Assembly (NCBI GenBank): GCA_050486445.1
Contig: JBJHDH010000014.1
Span: 1 to 64,000 of the forward strand
Source: Euryhalocaulis sp050486445
Lineage (GTDB): Bacteria; Pseudomonadota; Alphaproteobacteria; Caulobacterales; Maricaulaceae
Length of the DNA stretch: 64,000 nt
Reading direction: 5' to 3'
The position numbers were made by a program, and so were the translations under genes. The notes under the pieces are model-generated. The model was not told the DNA's origin and did not search any database. It worked only from the letters and a program-made list of their open reading frames with translations. The number at the start of each line of letters is the position of its first letter. Position 1 is the first letter of the stretch. Shown piece after piece: positions 38,524 to 47,112 of the stretch.

Positions 38524-40803
38524 ATGACCACCCGCCGCAGATGCGCCAGTATTGTGGCCGCCGCGCTGACGGCGCTGGTTTTCGCCACAGCCTGCGGCGG
38601 CGGGGGCGGAGGCCCATCGCCCGCGCCGCCAGCGCCACCCGCTCCGCCGCCGCCACCGGCTCCTCCGCCCCCTCCCCCGCCGCCCAGCGCGGCCAGCTTT
38701 GTCACGCCGGAATTTCAGGGTCTGGTCAGCGGCGTTTCCCGCAGCGGCCTGCCCCGCATTCTGGCGCAGCACGCCTATGCGGCGGGCGCCACGGGCGCGG
38801 GCGTGACCATCGCGACCATCGACACGGGCATCGACGAGGACCATCCGGAATTCACCGGCGCGATCCATAGCGCCTCGCGCGACATGCATGTTGCGCGCAA
38901 CACGCTGGACGACGAAGGCGGGCACGGCACACTGGTGGCCGGCGTGCTGGGCGCCCGCAAGGACGATGTGCGAATGCACGGCGTCGCTTTTGACGCGCAG
39001 ATCATGGTGCTGCGCACCGATACGCCGGATTCCTGCGCCGATGCGGATGGCTGCAAATTCAGCACCGGCGTCATGGCCAATGCGATCGACCACGCCATCG
39101 CCAACGGCGCGAATGTCATCAATATTTCGCTGGGCGGTGACGACCCGCTGCCCGCCGGCCTGCGCAACGCCCTGATCCGCGCGGTGAATGCCGGGATCGT
39201 GGTGGTGGCCGCAGCCGGCAATACCGACCCGAACGGTGAGCCAAATCCCGGCATGCCCGCGATTTTCGCCGCCGACCCCGCGGCGCAGGGTCTGGCGATC
39301 GCGGTCGGCGCGCTGAAAGCGGACAACACCATCAGCGACTTTTCCAACCGCGCAGGTACAGCGCAGGATTTCTATCTGGCAGCGCCGGGCGAGTTCATCC
39401 TGACCACCAGCAATGACGGCGACTACCGGCTGGCCAGCGGCACGTCCATCGCCACGCCCTTCGTCTCCGGCGCAGTGGCGTTGCTGCTGGACGGATTTCC
39501 CGGCCTGACGCCGCAGCAGGCGGTAAATCTTCTGCTGACCACCGCCACCGATCTCGGCGCGCCGGGAACCGATGCGGTCTATGGGCGCGGTCTGGTCAAT
39601 CTTCAGGCCGCCTTCGCCCCGGTGGGGCCGGCCATTGTCAGCTTTGCCCCGGCGGCGGGCGGCGATGGCGGAAGCGGCGGCGGCGAAGTTTCGCTGGCGA
39701 TGGCGCTCGCGCCCGGTGCGGGCGCGTTCGGTGACTGGGCGGCGCATTCCGGCGCCTTCGACGGGCTGATGTTCCGCGATTCCTACAATCGCGCCTTTCT
39801 GGCCGCGCCCGGCCGCGCGGCGGCGGGGTCCGGCGCGCTTGGCCGGTTTCACAGCCTGGCGGAGCAGAACCGCCGGCGCGGCGGCCGCGCCCCCGCGCAG
39901 CATGGCGAGACCTGGCTCTATTGGCGCGAGGACCGGCCGCCGCCGGCCAATTTCGGCATAGGCGGCGCGGCGCGGGATTTCGAATGGGGCGGGACGTTTC
40001 AGTTCGGCGCCGCCGAGTTCGGTTTTTCCAGCGGCGCGGCGGCGCCCTGGGCCGCGTCCGTGGGCCTGCTGGACGCGCAGGATCAGGGCGGCGCGGTTGC
40101 GATGCTGGTCCGCGCGGACCGCTGGACGCACGGCAATTATCGTCTGGGCGCATGGCGGATTGGCGCACGCGCGGCGCTGGATTCCGGCCCGGACTCAGGG
40201 ACGTTCGCCGCCGTGACGCTGGGCCGTGCGCTGGGCGCGCATCTGGTGACGCTGGAAGCCGGCGCGGCGCGTGAACAGGATTCGGCGCTGGGCGGGTCGC
40301 TGCTGGCGCGCACGGGCGGCGCGGACGAGACGCGCCTGCGCTTCGCCGCGCTGGAATGGAGCGGGCCGCTGGGCTGGCTGCCGGGCGGCGGCTGGCGCGG
40401 CCAGGCGCGCGGCGAGATCGTCGTGACGGAACTGGCGGATTCCTACGGGATGCGGATTCTGGAGCAGCCGGCGGCAAGCGCCTGGAGCATCGGCGTCGAG
40501 CGCGACATGGCGCACGGCCTGACGCTCGGCTTCGCCGCGTCGCAGAGCTTGCGCGCCGAGCGCGGCCGGGCGGGGTTCAGCATTCCCGTGCTGGCGGACG
40601 CGGCGAACATGACGGTTTATGAGGCGCGCGAGGCGGCGCTGACCCCCTCTGGCCGCGAGATCGGGCTGGAAAGCGCCCTGCGCTGGCGCGTCGGGGATAA
40701 TCTCTTCCTGCGCGGCGCGCTGCGCTATGTGGACAATCCGGGCCATGTGGCGGGCGGCCCCGCCGACATGATGGGCTGGGCCGATCTGGCGGTGCGGTTT
40801 TAG
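38524..40803 (+). CDS. Subtilisin-like (S8) protease with C-terminal barrel-like domain
   Basis: Exported serine protease of 759 residues. The N terminus is a lipoprotein-type signal (ALVFATAC, Cys24) followed by six Gly and a Pro-rich stretch of about 25 residues. The S8 domain holds the triad as Asp100 (ATIDTGID), His134 (GGHGTLVAG) and Ser308 (GTSIATPFVSG), with Asn in VVVAAAGNT. The rest (about 370-759) is Gly/Ala-rich with alternating hydrophobic strands and ends LAVRF, like the barrel of autotransporter subtilases. A lipid anchor plus a barrel is unusual and one of the two readings may be wrong. It stands between carA and carB. Confidence 0.9.
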   Translation: MTTRRRCASIVAAALTALVFATACGGGGGGPSPAPPAPPAPPPPPAPPPPPPPPSAASFVTPEFQGLVSGVSRSGLPRILAQHAYAAGATGAGVTIATIDTGIDEDHPEFTGAIHSASRDMHVARNTLDDEGGHGTLVAGVLGARKDDVRMHGVAFDAQIMVLRTDTPDSCADADGCKFSTGVMANAIDHAIANGANVINISLGGDDPLPAGLRNALIRAVNAGIVVVAAAGNTDPNGEPNPGMPAIFAADPAAQGLAIAVGALKADNTISDFSNRAGTAQDFYLAAPGEFILTTSNDGDYRLASGTSIATPFVSGAVALLLDGFPGLTPQQAVNLLLTTATDLGAPGTDAVYGRGLVNLQAAFAPVGPAIVSFAPAAGGDGGSGGGEVSLAMALAPGAGAFGDWAAHSGAFDGLMFRDSYNRAFLAAPGRAAAGSGALGRFHSLAEQNRRRGGRAPAQHGETWLYWREDRPPPANFGIGGAARDFEWGGTFQFGAAEFGFSSGAAAPWAASVGLLDAQDQGGAVAMLVRADRWTHGNYRLGAWRIGARAALDSGPDSGTFAAVTLGRALGAHLVTLEAGAAREQDSALGGSLLARTGGADETRLRFAALEWSGPLGWLPGGGWRGQARGEIVVTELADSYGMRILEQPAASAWSIGVERDMAHGLTLGFAASQSLRAERGRAGFSIPVLADAANMTVYEAREAALTPSGREIGLESALRWRVGDNLFLRGALRYVDNPGHVAGGPADMMGWADLAVRF

Positions 40804-40840
40804 GGGATATTCCGATCCTGGATCATGCCCCGTCTTTCTT

Positions 40841-41707
40841 TCAGTCGTTAACCAGACGGCCGTTAATCAGGCCGCGGCGAAGGAGTTGCCGTCGCGCATC
40901 GGCATGGCCCTGTTCCGCTGCACGGCGGTACCAGCGCACGGCCTCGTCATCGTCCCGCGTCACGCCGTCTCCGCCAACAGCATATGTGAGGCCAAGATAG
41001 TATTGCGCTTCAGGGTGGCCCTGCTCTGCCGCATTGCGGGACCAACGCAGACCTTCAGCATGGTTCTGCGTCACACCGCGGCCGCTCCCGTACATTAATC
41101 CGAGTTCGTATTGCGCCTCGGCGTCGCCCCGCTCCGCCGCCAGCAGGAACCAGCGCGCAGCTTCGGTGTTGTCCTGGGCCACGGGATAGCTGCCTCTCAA
41201 ATAGCTATGTCCGAGGAAAAGTGACGCCGCGATATCGCCCTGCTCCGCCGCCGCACCGAGCCAATGCACAGCTTCGGTGGTATCCCGCGTCACGTCCGCC
41301 CCCCGGGCATATAGAGCGCCGAGAAAGGCTTGCGCACCGGCATGGTCCTGTTTCGCAGCGAGGAGCCACCAACGCAGGGCTTCCGCATTGTCTTGCGCCA
41401 CTCCAGCGCCATTAAAGTACATATCTCCGAGAAGGAATTGTGCATCGGCAAGACCCTGATCCGCCGCCAGCAGAAACCAGCGCGCGGCTTCGGCATAATC
41501 CTGGGTCACCCCCTCGCCATTGGCGTACAGGACGCCCAGACTGTATTGCGCCTCAAGCGCCCCCTGTTCGGCCAACGCCCGCACTTCTTCGATTTCGGGC
41601 GTTTGCGCCTGCGCCGCGACGGGCGTGAGGGCCAGCAAGACGGCGGCGGCCGCAAGCGTCATACCAAAGGTCCGGTTCGATTTAGTCCGGCAGACGACGA
41701 AGGTCAT
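40841..41707 (-). CDS. Secreted Sel1-repeat protein
   Basis: Protein of 288 residues with a signal peptide (GMTLAAAAVLLALTPVAAQAQT) and six consecutive Sel1-type repeats of 36-37 residues. A typical unit reads GDAEAQYELGLMYGSGRGVTQ then NHAEGLRWSRNAAEQ. Sel1 solenoids act as protein-binding scaffolds in the periplasm. The short tail ends LRRGLINGRLVND. It is on the strand opposite to carA and carB and lies between them. Confidence 0.92.
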   Translation of the reverse strand: MTFVVCRTKSNRTFGMTLAAAAVLLALTPVAAQAQTPEIEEVRALAEQGALEAQYSLGVLYANGEGVTQDYAEAARWFLLAADQGLADAQFLLGDMYFNGAGVAQDNAEALRWWLLAAKQDHAGAQAFLGALYARGADVTRDTTEAVHWLGAAAEQGDIAASLFLGHSYLRGSYPVAQDNTEAARWFLLAAERGDAEAQYELGLMYGSGRGVTQNHAEGLRWSRNAAEQGHPEAQYYLGLTYAVGGDGVTRDDDEAVRWYRRAAEQGHADARRQLLRRGLINGRLVND

Positions 41708-41852
41708 CGGGCGTCCTCCCCATTCAGCGCCTCATTTCCTGTTCATGGTGACGCCCAAAAAACGAACCCGGCAAGCGGATTCTTGCTTCCTGCCCAAAGC
41801 CGCATTCACCCCTAGCCGTGCCGGGAGGGAATCGTTAAAAGCCGCGCTCGAT

Positions 41853-44800
41853 ATGCCGCGCCGCACAGACATCTCCTCCATTCTCATTATCGGCGCCGGG
41901 CCTATCGTTATCGGCCAGGCCTGCGAATTCGATTATTCCGGCGTTCAGGCCTGCAAGGCCCTGAAATCCGAGGGCTATCGCGTTATCCTTATCAATTCCA
42001 ATCCGGCGACGATCATGACCGACCCGGATGTGGCCGACGCCACCTATGTGGAGCCGATCACCCCCGAATTCGTCGCCCGCGTGATCGAGAAAGAGCGGCC
42101 GGACGCCCTGCTGCCCACAATGGGCGGCCAGACCGCCCTGAACACGGCGCTGGCCCTGGAGGAACAGGGAATCCTCAAAAAATTCGGCGTGGAGATGATC
42201 GGCGCCCGCGCCGACGTGATCGACAAGGCCGAAAACCGCCAGCGCTTCCGCGAGGCGATGGACGCCATCGGCCTGGAATCGCCGCGCAGTCGCGTCGCCC
42301 ACACGCTGGACGAGGCGAAGGCCGCGCTTTCCGAAACCGGCCTGCCCGCCATTATCCGGCCGAGCTTCACGCTGGGCGGCACGGGCGGGGGCATCGCCTA
42401 TAATGTCGAGGAGTTCGAGGAAGTCGCCGCCGGCGGTCTGGAAGCCAGCCCGGTGAATGAGGTGCTGATCGAGGAATCGGTTCTCGGCTGGAAAGAATAT
42501 GAGATGGAAGTGGTCCGCGACCGCGCGGACAACTGCATCATCGTCTGCTCTATCGAGAATATCGACCCGATGGGCGTGCATACCGGCGACTCCATCACGG
42601 TCGCCCCGGCGCTGACCCTCACCGACCGCGAATATCAGCGGATGCGCAGCGCCAGCATCGCCGTGCTGCGCGAGATCGGGGTGGAGACCGGCGGCTCTAA
42701 CGTGCAGTTCGCCATCAATCCGGCCGATGGCCGCATGGTGGTGATCGAGATGAATCCGCGCGTCTCGCGCTCCTCGGCGCTGGCGTCCAAGGCCACCGGC
42801 TTTCCCATCGCCAAGGTCGCGGCGCGGCTGGCCGTCGGCTACACGCTGGACGAGCTGGACAACGACATCACCGGCGGCGCGACGCCTGCGAGCTTTGAGC
42901 CGACCATCGACTATGTGGTCACCAAGATCCCGCGCTTTGCCTTCGAGAAATATCCGGGCGCGCAGCCTTTGCTCACCACCTCGATGAAATCGGTGGGCGA
43001 GGCGATGGCGATGGGCCGCACCTTCAAGGAGTCGCTGCAAAAGGCGCTGCGCAGCACCGAGACCGGCATTTGCGGGCTGAACGAGATCGCCATCGCCGGA
43101 ATCGGTCAGGGTGACGACCGCGCCGCCGTGCGCGCCGCGCTCGGCCGCCCGACGCCCGACCGCCTGCTGGTGATCGCGCAGGCGTTCCGGCACGGTTTCA
43201 CCGTGGAGGAGGTGCGCCAGGCCTGCCAGTACGAGCCGTGGTTCCTGCGCCAGATCGAAGAGCTGGTGCGCGCCGAGGACGATGTGCGCGCGAACGGCCT
43301 GCCCGGCGACGCGGAGTCGTTCCGCGCCCTGAAGGCGGATGGTTTCTCGGATGCGCGCCTTTCCATGCTGACGGGGCTTTCCGAAGACAGCGTGCGCGAG
43401 CGGCGTCATGCGCTGGGCGTGCGGCCGGTGTTCAAGCGCGTCGATACCTGCGCGGCGGAGTTCGCGGCCGAGACGCCCTATCTCTATTCCACCTATGAAT
43501 CCCCCGCGTTCGGAGCGCCGGAATGCGAAGCGCAGCCCAGCGGCCGGAAAAAGGTCGCCATTCTGGGCGGCGGACCGAACCGGATCGGTCAGGGCATCGA
43601 GTTTGACTATTGCTGCTGTCACGCGGCCTTCGCGCTCGCGGAGCTGGGCGTCGAGTCGATCATGGTCAATTGCAATCCCGAGACCGTCTCGACCGATTAC
43701 GACACATCCGACCGGCTGTATTTCGAACCGCTGACGCTGGAGGATGTTTCGGAAGTCCTGCACCGGGAAGCCTCGCGCGGCGAGCTGGCCGGCGTGATCG
43801 TGCAGTTTGGCGGCCAGACGCCGCTGAACCTTGCCTCTGGCCTTGAGGCCGCGGGCGCGCCGATCCTGGGCACGCGGGTGGACGCCATCGACCTGGCCGA
43901 GGACCGCGAGCGGTTCAAGGCGCTGCTGGACGAGCTGGACCTGAAACAGCCGCCCAACGCCATCGCCAAATCAGAGGAAGAGGCCATCGCGGCGGCGCGC
44001 GCGCTCGGCTATCCGCTGGTGCTGCGCCCGTCTTATGTGCTGGGCGGGCGGGCGATGGAGATCGTCACCGACGATGAGGGCCTGACGCGCTATCTGCGCG
44101 AAGCCATCGTGGTGACCGGCAAGTCGCCGCTGCTGCTCGACCGTTATCTCAACGACGCCACCGAAGTGGATGTCGACGCGGTGTGCGACGGGAAGACCGT
44201 GTTCGTCGCCGGGATCATGGAGCATATCGAGGAGGCCGGCGTGCATTCGGGCGATTCCGCCTGCGCCCTGCCGCCCTATTCGCTGTCGCCGGAGCTGGTG
44301 GCCGAGCTGACGCGCGAGACCGAGCGTCTGGCGCTGGCGCTGGATGTGCGCGGCCTGATGAACGTGCAGTTCGCCATCCAGGGCGAGACCATCTATGTGC
44401 TGGAGGTCAATCCGCGCGCCAGCCGCACCGTGCCTTTCGTCGCCAAAGCCATTGGCGCGCCGGTCGCCGCCATCGCGGCCAAGGCGATGGCCGGCGAGAA
44501 ACTCTCCGGATTCGACCTGCCGGCGATGCCCACGGACCGCGTGGCGGTGAAGGAAGCGGTGCTGCCCTTCGCCCGTTTCCCCGGCGTCGATCCGGTGCTT
44601 GGCCCTGAAATGCGCTCTACCGGCGAGGTAATGGGGCTGGACAGCGATTTCGAGTCCGCCTTCGCCAAATCGCAGATCGCCAGCGGCGTCACCCTGCCGC
44701 GCGAGGGCACGGTGTTTATCTCTGTACGCGAGGCGGACAAGGAAGCGATGGTTCCGCTGGCCCGCGATCTTCTGGCGCGCGGCTTTGGCATTATCGCCAC

Positions 44801-45122
44801 GCGCGGCACCGCCGCCTTCCTGTCCGGACAGGGCGTGGAGGTGACGCCAGTCAACAAGGTCTATGAAGGCCGACCGCATATTGTGGACGCGATGAAAAAT
44901 GGCGACATCCAGCTTGTCATCAACACCACAGAGGGCCGGGCCTCGCTGAAGGACAGCTTCTCCATCCGCCGCACGGCGCTGGAAATGAAAATCCCCTATT
45001 ACACGACCGCCGCCGCCGCCGAGGCCACGATCAAATCGATTCTGCGTGTGGGCGCCGGGACGCTGGGCGTCGCCTCGCTGCAATCATGGCGCGACGGGCC
45101 CCGGCCCGGAAAAGCCGCCTGA
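41853..45122 (+). CDS. carB: Carbamoyl-phosphate synthase large subunit
   Basis: Makes carbamoyl phosphate from bicarbonate, ammonia from CarA, and two ATP. About 1089 residues, normal length. It shows the duplicated ATP-grasp design: first half SSILIIGAGPIVIGQACEFDYSGVQACKAL, second half KKVAILGGGPNRIGQGIEFDYCCCHAA. The allosteric MGS-like domain is at the C terminus (FISVREADKEAMVPLARDLLARGFGIIATRGTAAFL). The ATG at 41853 begins PRRTDISSILIIG; the open frame 111 codons further up is antisense to the Sel1 gene. Confidence 0.98.
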   Translation: MPRRTDISSILIIGAGPIVIGQACEFDYSGVQACKALKSEGYRVILINSNPATIMTDPDVADATYVEPITPEFVARVIEKERPDALLPTMGGQTALNTALALEEQGILKKFGVEMIGARADVIDKAENRQRFREAMDAIGLESPRSRVAHTLDEAKAALSETGLPAIIRPSFTLGGTGGGIAYNVEEFEEVAAGGLEASPVNEVLIEESVLGWKEYEMEVVRDRADNCIIVCSIENIDPMGVHTGDSITVAPALTLTDREYQRMRSASIAVLREIGVETGGSNVQFAINPADGRMVVIEMNPRVSRSSALASKATGFPIAKVAARLAVGYTLDELDNDITGGATPASFEPTIDYVVTKIPRFAFEKYPGAQPLLTTSMKSVGEAMAMGRTFKESLQKALRSTETGICGLNEIAIAGIGQGDDRAAVRAALGRPTPDRLLVIAQAFRHGFTVEEVRQACQYEPWFLRQIEELVRAEDDVRANGLPGDAESFRALKADGFSDARLSMLTGLSEDSVRERRHALGVRPVFKRVDTCAAEFAAETPYLYSTYESPAFGAPECEAQPSGRKKVAILGGGPNRIGQGIEFDYCCCHAAFALAELGVESIMVNCNPETVSTDYDTSDRLYFEPLTLEDVSEVLHREASRGELAGVIVQFGGQTPLNLASGLEAAGAPILGTRVDAIDLAEDRERFKALLDELDLKQPPNAIAKSEEEAIAAARALGYPLVLRPSYVLGGRAMEIVTDDEGLTRYLREAIVVTGKSPLLLDRYLNDATEVDVDAVCDGKTVFVAGIMEHIEEAGVHSGDSACALPPYSLSPELVAELTRETERLALALDVRGLMNVQFAIQGETIYVLEVNPRASRTVPFVAKAIGAPVAAIAAKAMAGEKLSGFDLPAMPTDRVAVKEAVLPFARFPGVDPVLGPEMRSTGEVMGLDSDFESAFAKSQIASGVTLPREGTVFISVREADKEAMVPLARDLLARGFGIIATRGTAAFLSGQGVEVTPVNKVYEGRPHIVDAMKNGDIQLVINTTEGRASLKDSFSIRRTALEMKIPYYTTAAAAEATIKSILRVGAGTLGVASLQSWRDGPRPGKAA

Positions 45123-45269
45123 GCCTCCGGCTCTGGATATAAATACTCTTTTTACGTCAATATCTTGCCCTGCGGCGCCTGTGGCGCCTTGAAACCCGCC
45201 TTTCTCATACTTAATCTTTCCGGGTCTGCCGCCTGGCGGTCCTGAGGCGGTCTCAAAGACGGTTTCCTA

Positions 45270-45743
45270 ATGCAGAAGATTCCTATGACGGCCGAGGGCC
45301 ATAGCGCCCTCGATGCTGAATTGAAGCGTCTGAAAAGCGAAGAGCGCCCGGCGGTGATCCAGGCGATCTCGGAAGCGCGCGACCACGGCGATCTCAGCGA
45401 GAACGCCGAATATCACGCGGCCAAGGAGCGTCAGGCCTGGATCGAGGGCCGCGTGGCCGAGCTGGAAGACAAGCTCGCCCGCGCCGAGATCATCGACGTC
45501 TCCAAACTGTCCGGCAAGACCGTGAAATTCGGCGCCACGGTGACGCTGGTGGACGAGGATTCCGACGAGGAAGCCGTCTACAAGATCGTGGGCGAGGACG
45601 AGGCCGACGTGAAGGCGGGCAAGATTTCCATCACCTCGCCCATCGCGCGCGCGCTGATCGGCAAGGAAGCCGGAGATTCCGTCGAGGTCGCGGCCCCCGG
45701 CGGCGCCCGCGGCTATGAGATCCTGAAAATCCGCTGGAAGTGA
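45270..45743 (+). CDS. greA: Transcription elongation factor GreA
   Basis: Rescues backtracked RNA polymerase by stimulating transcript cleavage. 157 residues, normal length. The N-terminal coiled coil has the acidic tip (ISEARDHGDLSENAEYHAAKERQ), and the C-terminal FKBP-like domain ends with ITSPIARALIGKEAGDSVEVAAPGG. It follows carB by 147 bases, an order common in alphaproteobacteria, with its own likely promoter in the AT-richer gap. Confidence 0.98.
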   Translation: MQKIPMTAEGHSALDAELKRLKSEERPAVIQAISEARDHGDLSENAEYHAAKERQAWIEGRVAELEDKLARAEIIDVSKLSGKTVKFGATVTLVDEDSDEEAVYKIVGEDEADVKAGKISITSPIARALIGKEAGDSVEVAAPGGARGYEILKIRWK

Positions 45744-45790
45744 GTGCGTTTCCCGCGCAGGCGTGAACACCTGCGCGAGGACCGTGGCGT

Positions 45791-46231
45791 TCAGCGCCGC
45801 TGATATTTCACCGCGCCGGGGTGCACGCCGATCCGGTCATAGAGCCTGCGCGCCGTTTCATTGTCGTGATTGGTGAACCAATAGACATTATCCGCGCCAA
45901 CCCGGTCGGCCTCAGCATAAACCGTTTCGATCAGCGCGCGGCCCACGCCCTGGCCGCGAATCGCCTCCGCCACGAACAAGTCTTCCAGATAAACACGCAC
46001 AGCCGTGGTCCATGTCGCGTGGTGAATCTGCCATGTGACGAAACCGGTCAGTGCGCCGTCCTGCACGGCGCAACGCCCCCAGACCGGGCCGGAATCGGCC
46101 AGCAGCCGTAACCATGTATTGGCCGTCACGGCTTCCGGCAGGGTGACGCGATAGAAGGCCGTGTAGCCATTCCATAGCGCGGTCCATGCCGCGTGATCCT
46201 CTGGAACCAGTCTGCGGATTGTCACGTCCAT
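45791..46231 (-). CDS. GNAT-family N-acetyltransferase
   Basis: Acetyltransferase of 146 residues. The acetyl-CoA site is VYLEDLFVAEAIRGQGVGRALIETVYAEA (motif A, RGQGVG), followed by NVYWFTNHDNETARRLYDRIG (motif B). The N-terminal MDVTIRRLVPEDHAAWTALW is typical of the family. The substrate is unknown. The ATG at 46231 is chosen; the open frame above crosses the TetR gene in antisense. It diverges from the TetR regulator over 129 bases. Confidence 0.9.
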   Translation of the reverse strand: MDVTIRRLVPEDHAAWTALWNGYTAFYRVTLPEAVTANTWLRLLADSGPVWGRCAVQDGALTGFVTWQIHHATWTTAVRVYLEDLFVAEAIRGQGVGRALIETVYAEADRVGADNVYWFTNHDNETARRLYDRIGVHPGAVKYQRR

Positions 46232-46333
46232 CGTAGGCCCCCCTTTCCGGGCGAGGTTGCAGCCGATCCGCACCGAAGGTTCAAGTGCGCAGAAGAATAC
46301 CGCGCCGCGACCGCCCGCAATGCGTGAACCTAT

Positions 46334-46343
46334 ATTCGCGAAT
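46334..46343. promoter_or_regulatory. Palindrome before the TetR gene
   Basis: ATTCGCGAAT is a perfect 10-base palindrome ending 17 bases before the TetR start, between divergent genes. It could be a TetR self-operator, but it is short. Confidence 0.3.
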
Positions 46344-46360
46344 CGGGCTAGACTGGCGGG

Positions 46361-47020
46361 ATGAGCGATTCCGCCGTCACTGCCGCGCCGGGCGTGAAAT
46401 CGGCCAGCCAGGCGCGCAGCCGCGCCACGCGCGATGCGCTGATCGAAGCGCTGGAACGGCTTCTGCGCGACCGGCCGCTGGAGCGCATCTCGGTGCAGGA
46501 GCTGGCGCAGGAAGCCGGCTGCGCCGTCGGCAGCGTCTATCGCCGGTTTGAGAACAAGGATTCCTTCCTGCCCGTGGTGGTGGAGCTGGCCGCCCAGCGC
46601 ATGACCCAGAGCATGCGCGCCATGGGGCCGCTGAAACTTTCCGGCGAAGGCGATCTGCGCGCCGACATGACCGAGATTGCGCGCCGCGTCTGGACCGTGC
46701 TCAGCGACGAGGCGCATCTGCTGCGCGCCGCGCATCTGCGTGCACGGCTGGACGATGCGTCGGGCGCCGACCGGCCGCTGGAGACGCTGTGCGAGGGCGC
46801 GCGTATTTCCATCGACTTCGCGCTGACCCGGCGCCGGCCGGATATGGGTGAGAAAGCGCGCCGCCGCGCCGCCGCCGCCATGTCGGTGCTGATCGTTTCG
46901 GCGCTGCTGGAAAAGGCGCTGTATCCGGCGCGCGCGCCGGCCGCGGCCAGCGGCCACGACGGCGCGGACCTGGCCGCGATGCTGGGCGAAATGGCCGGCC
47001 GCTATTTGCGCAAGCTCTGA
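46361..47020 (+). CDS. TetR-family transcriptional regulator
   Basis: Regulator of 219 residues. The N-terminal helix-turn-helix is clear: SRATRDALIEALERLLRDRPLERISVQELAQEAGCAVGSVYRRFENKDSFLPVVVE. The ligand domain is all helical and not conserved enough to name an effector. It is followed after 92 bases by the duplicated secreted protein gene on the same strand, and diverges from the GNAT gene; either could be a target. Confidence 0.9.
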   Translation: MSDSAVTAAPGVKSASQARSRATRDALIEALERLLRDRPLERISVQELAQEAGCAVGSVYRRFENKDSFLPVVVELAAQRMTQSMRAMGPLKLSGEGDLRADMTEIARRVWTVLSDEAHLLRAAHLRARLDDASGADRPLETLCEGARISIDFALTRRRPDMGEKARRRAAAAMSVLIVSALLEKALYPARAPAAASGHDGADLAAMLGEMAGRYLRKL

Positions 47021-47112
47021 AACGTCTTGTCCCGCGCCGCCGCGCGGCGCATCCTCCAGGGTAGAAAAGCGCCGGACAGCGGCGCAACGGGGCGCATCGG
47101 GGAGGATTTCGC

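Noticed and set aside
38209..40131. A 640-residue open frame on the minus strand
   Set aside because: Antisense to the subtilase and the end of the binding protein, both well supported.
40846..40870. Pair of TTAA cores as a CtrA site
   Set aside because: The cores are 11 bases apart and inside the coding end of the Sel1 gene, so this is probably coincidence.
41835..43763. A 642-residue open frame on the minus strand
   Set aside because: Antisense to carB with no recognisable domain.
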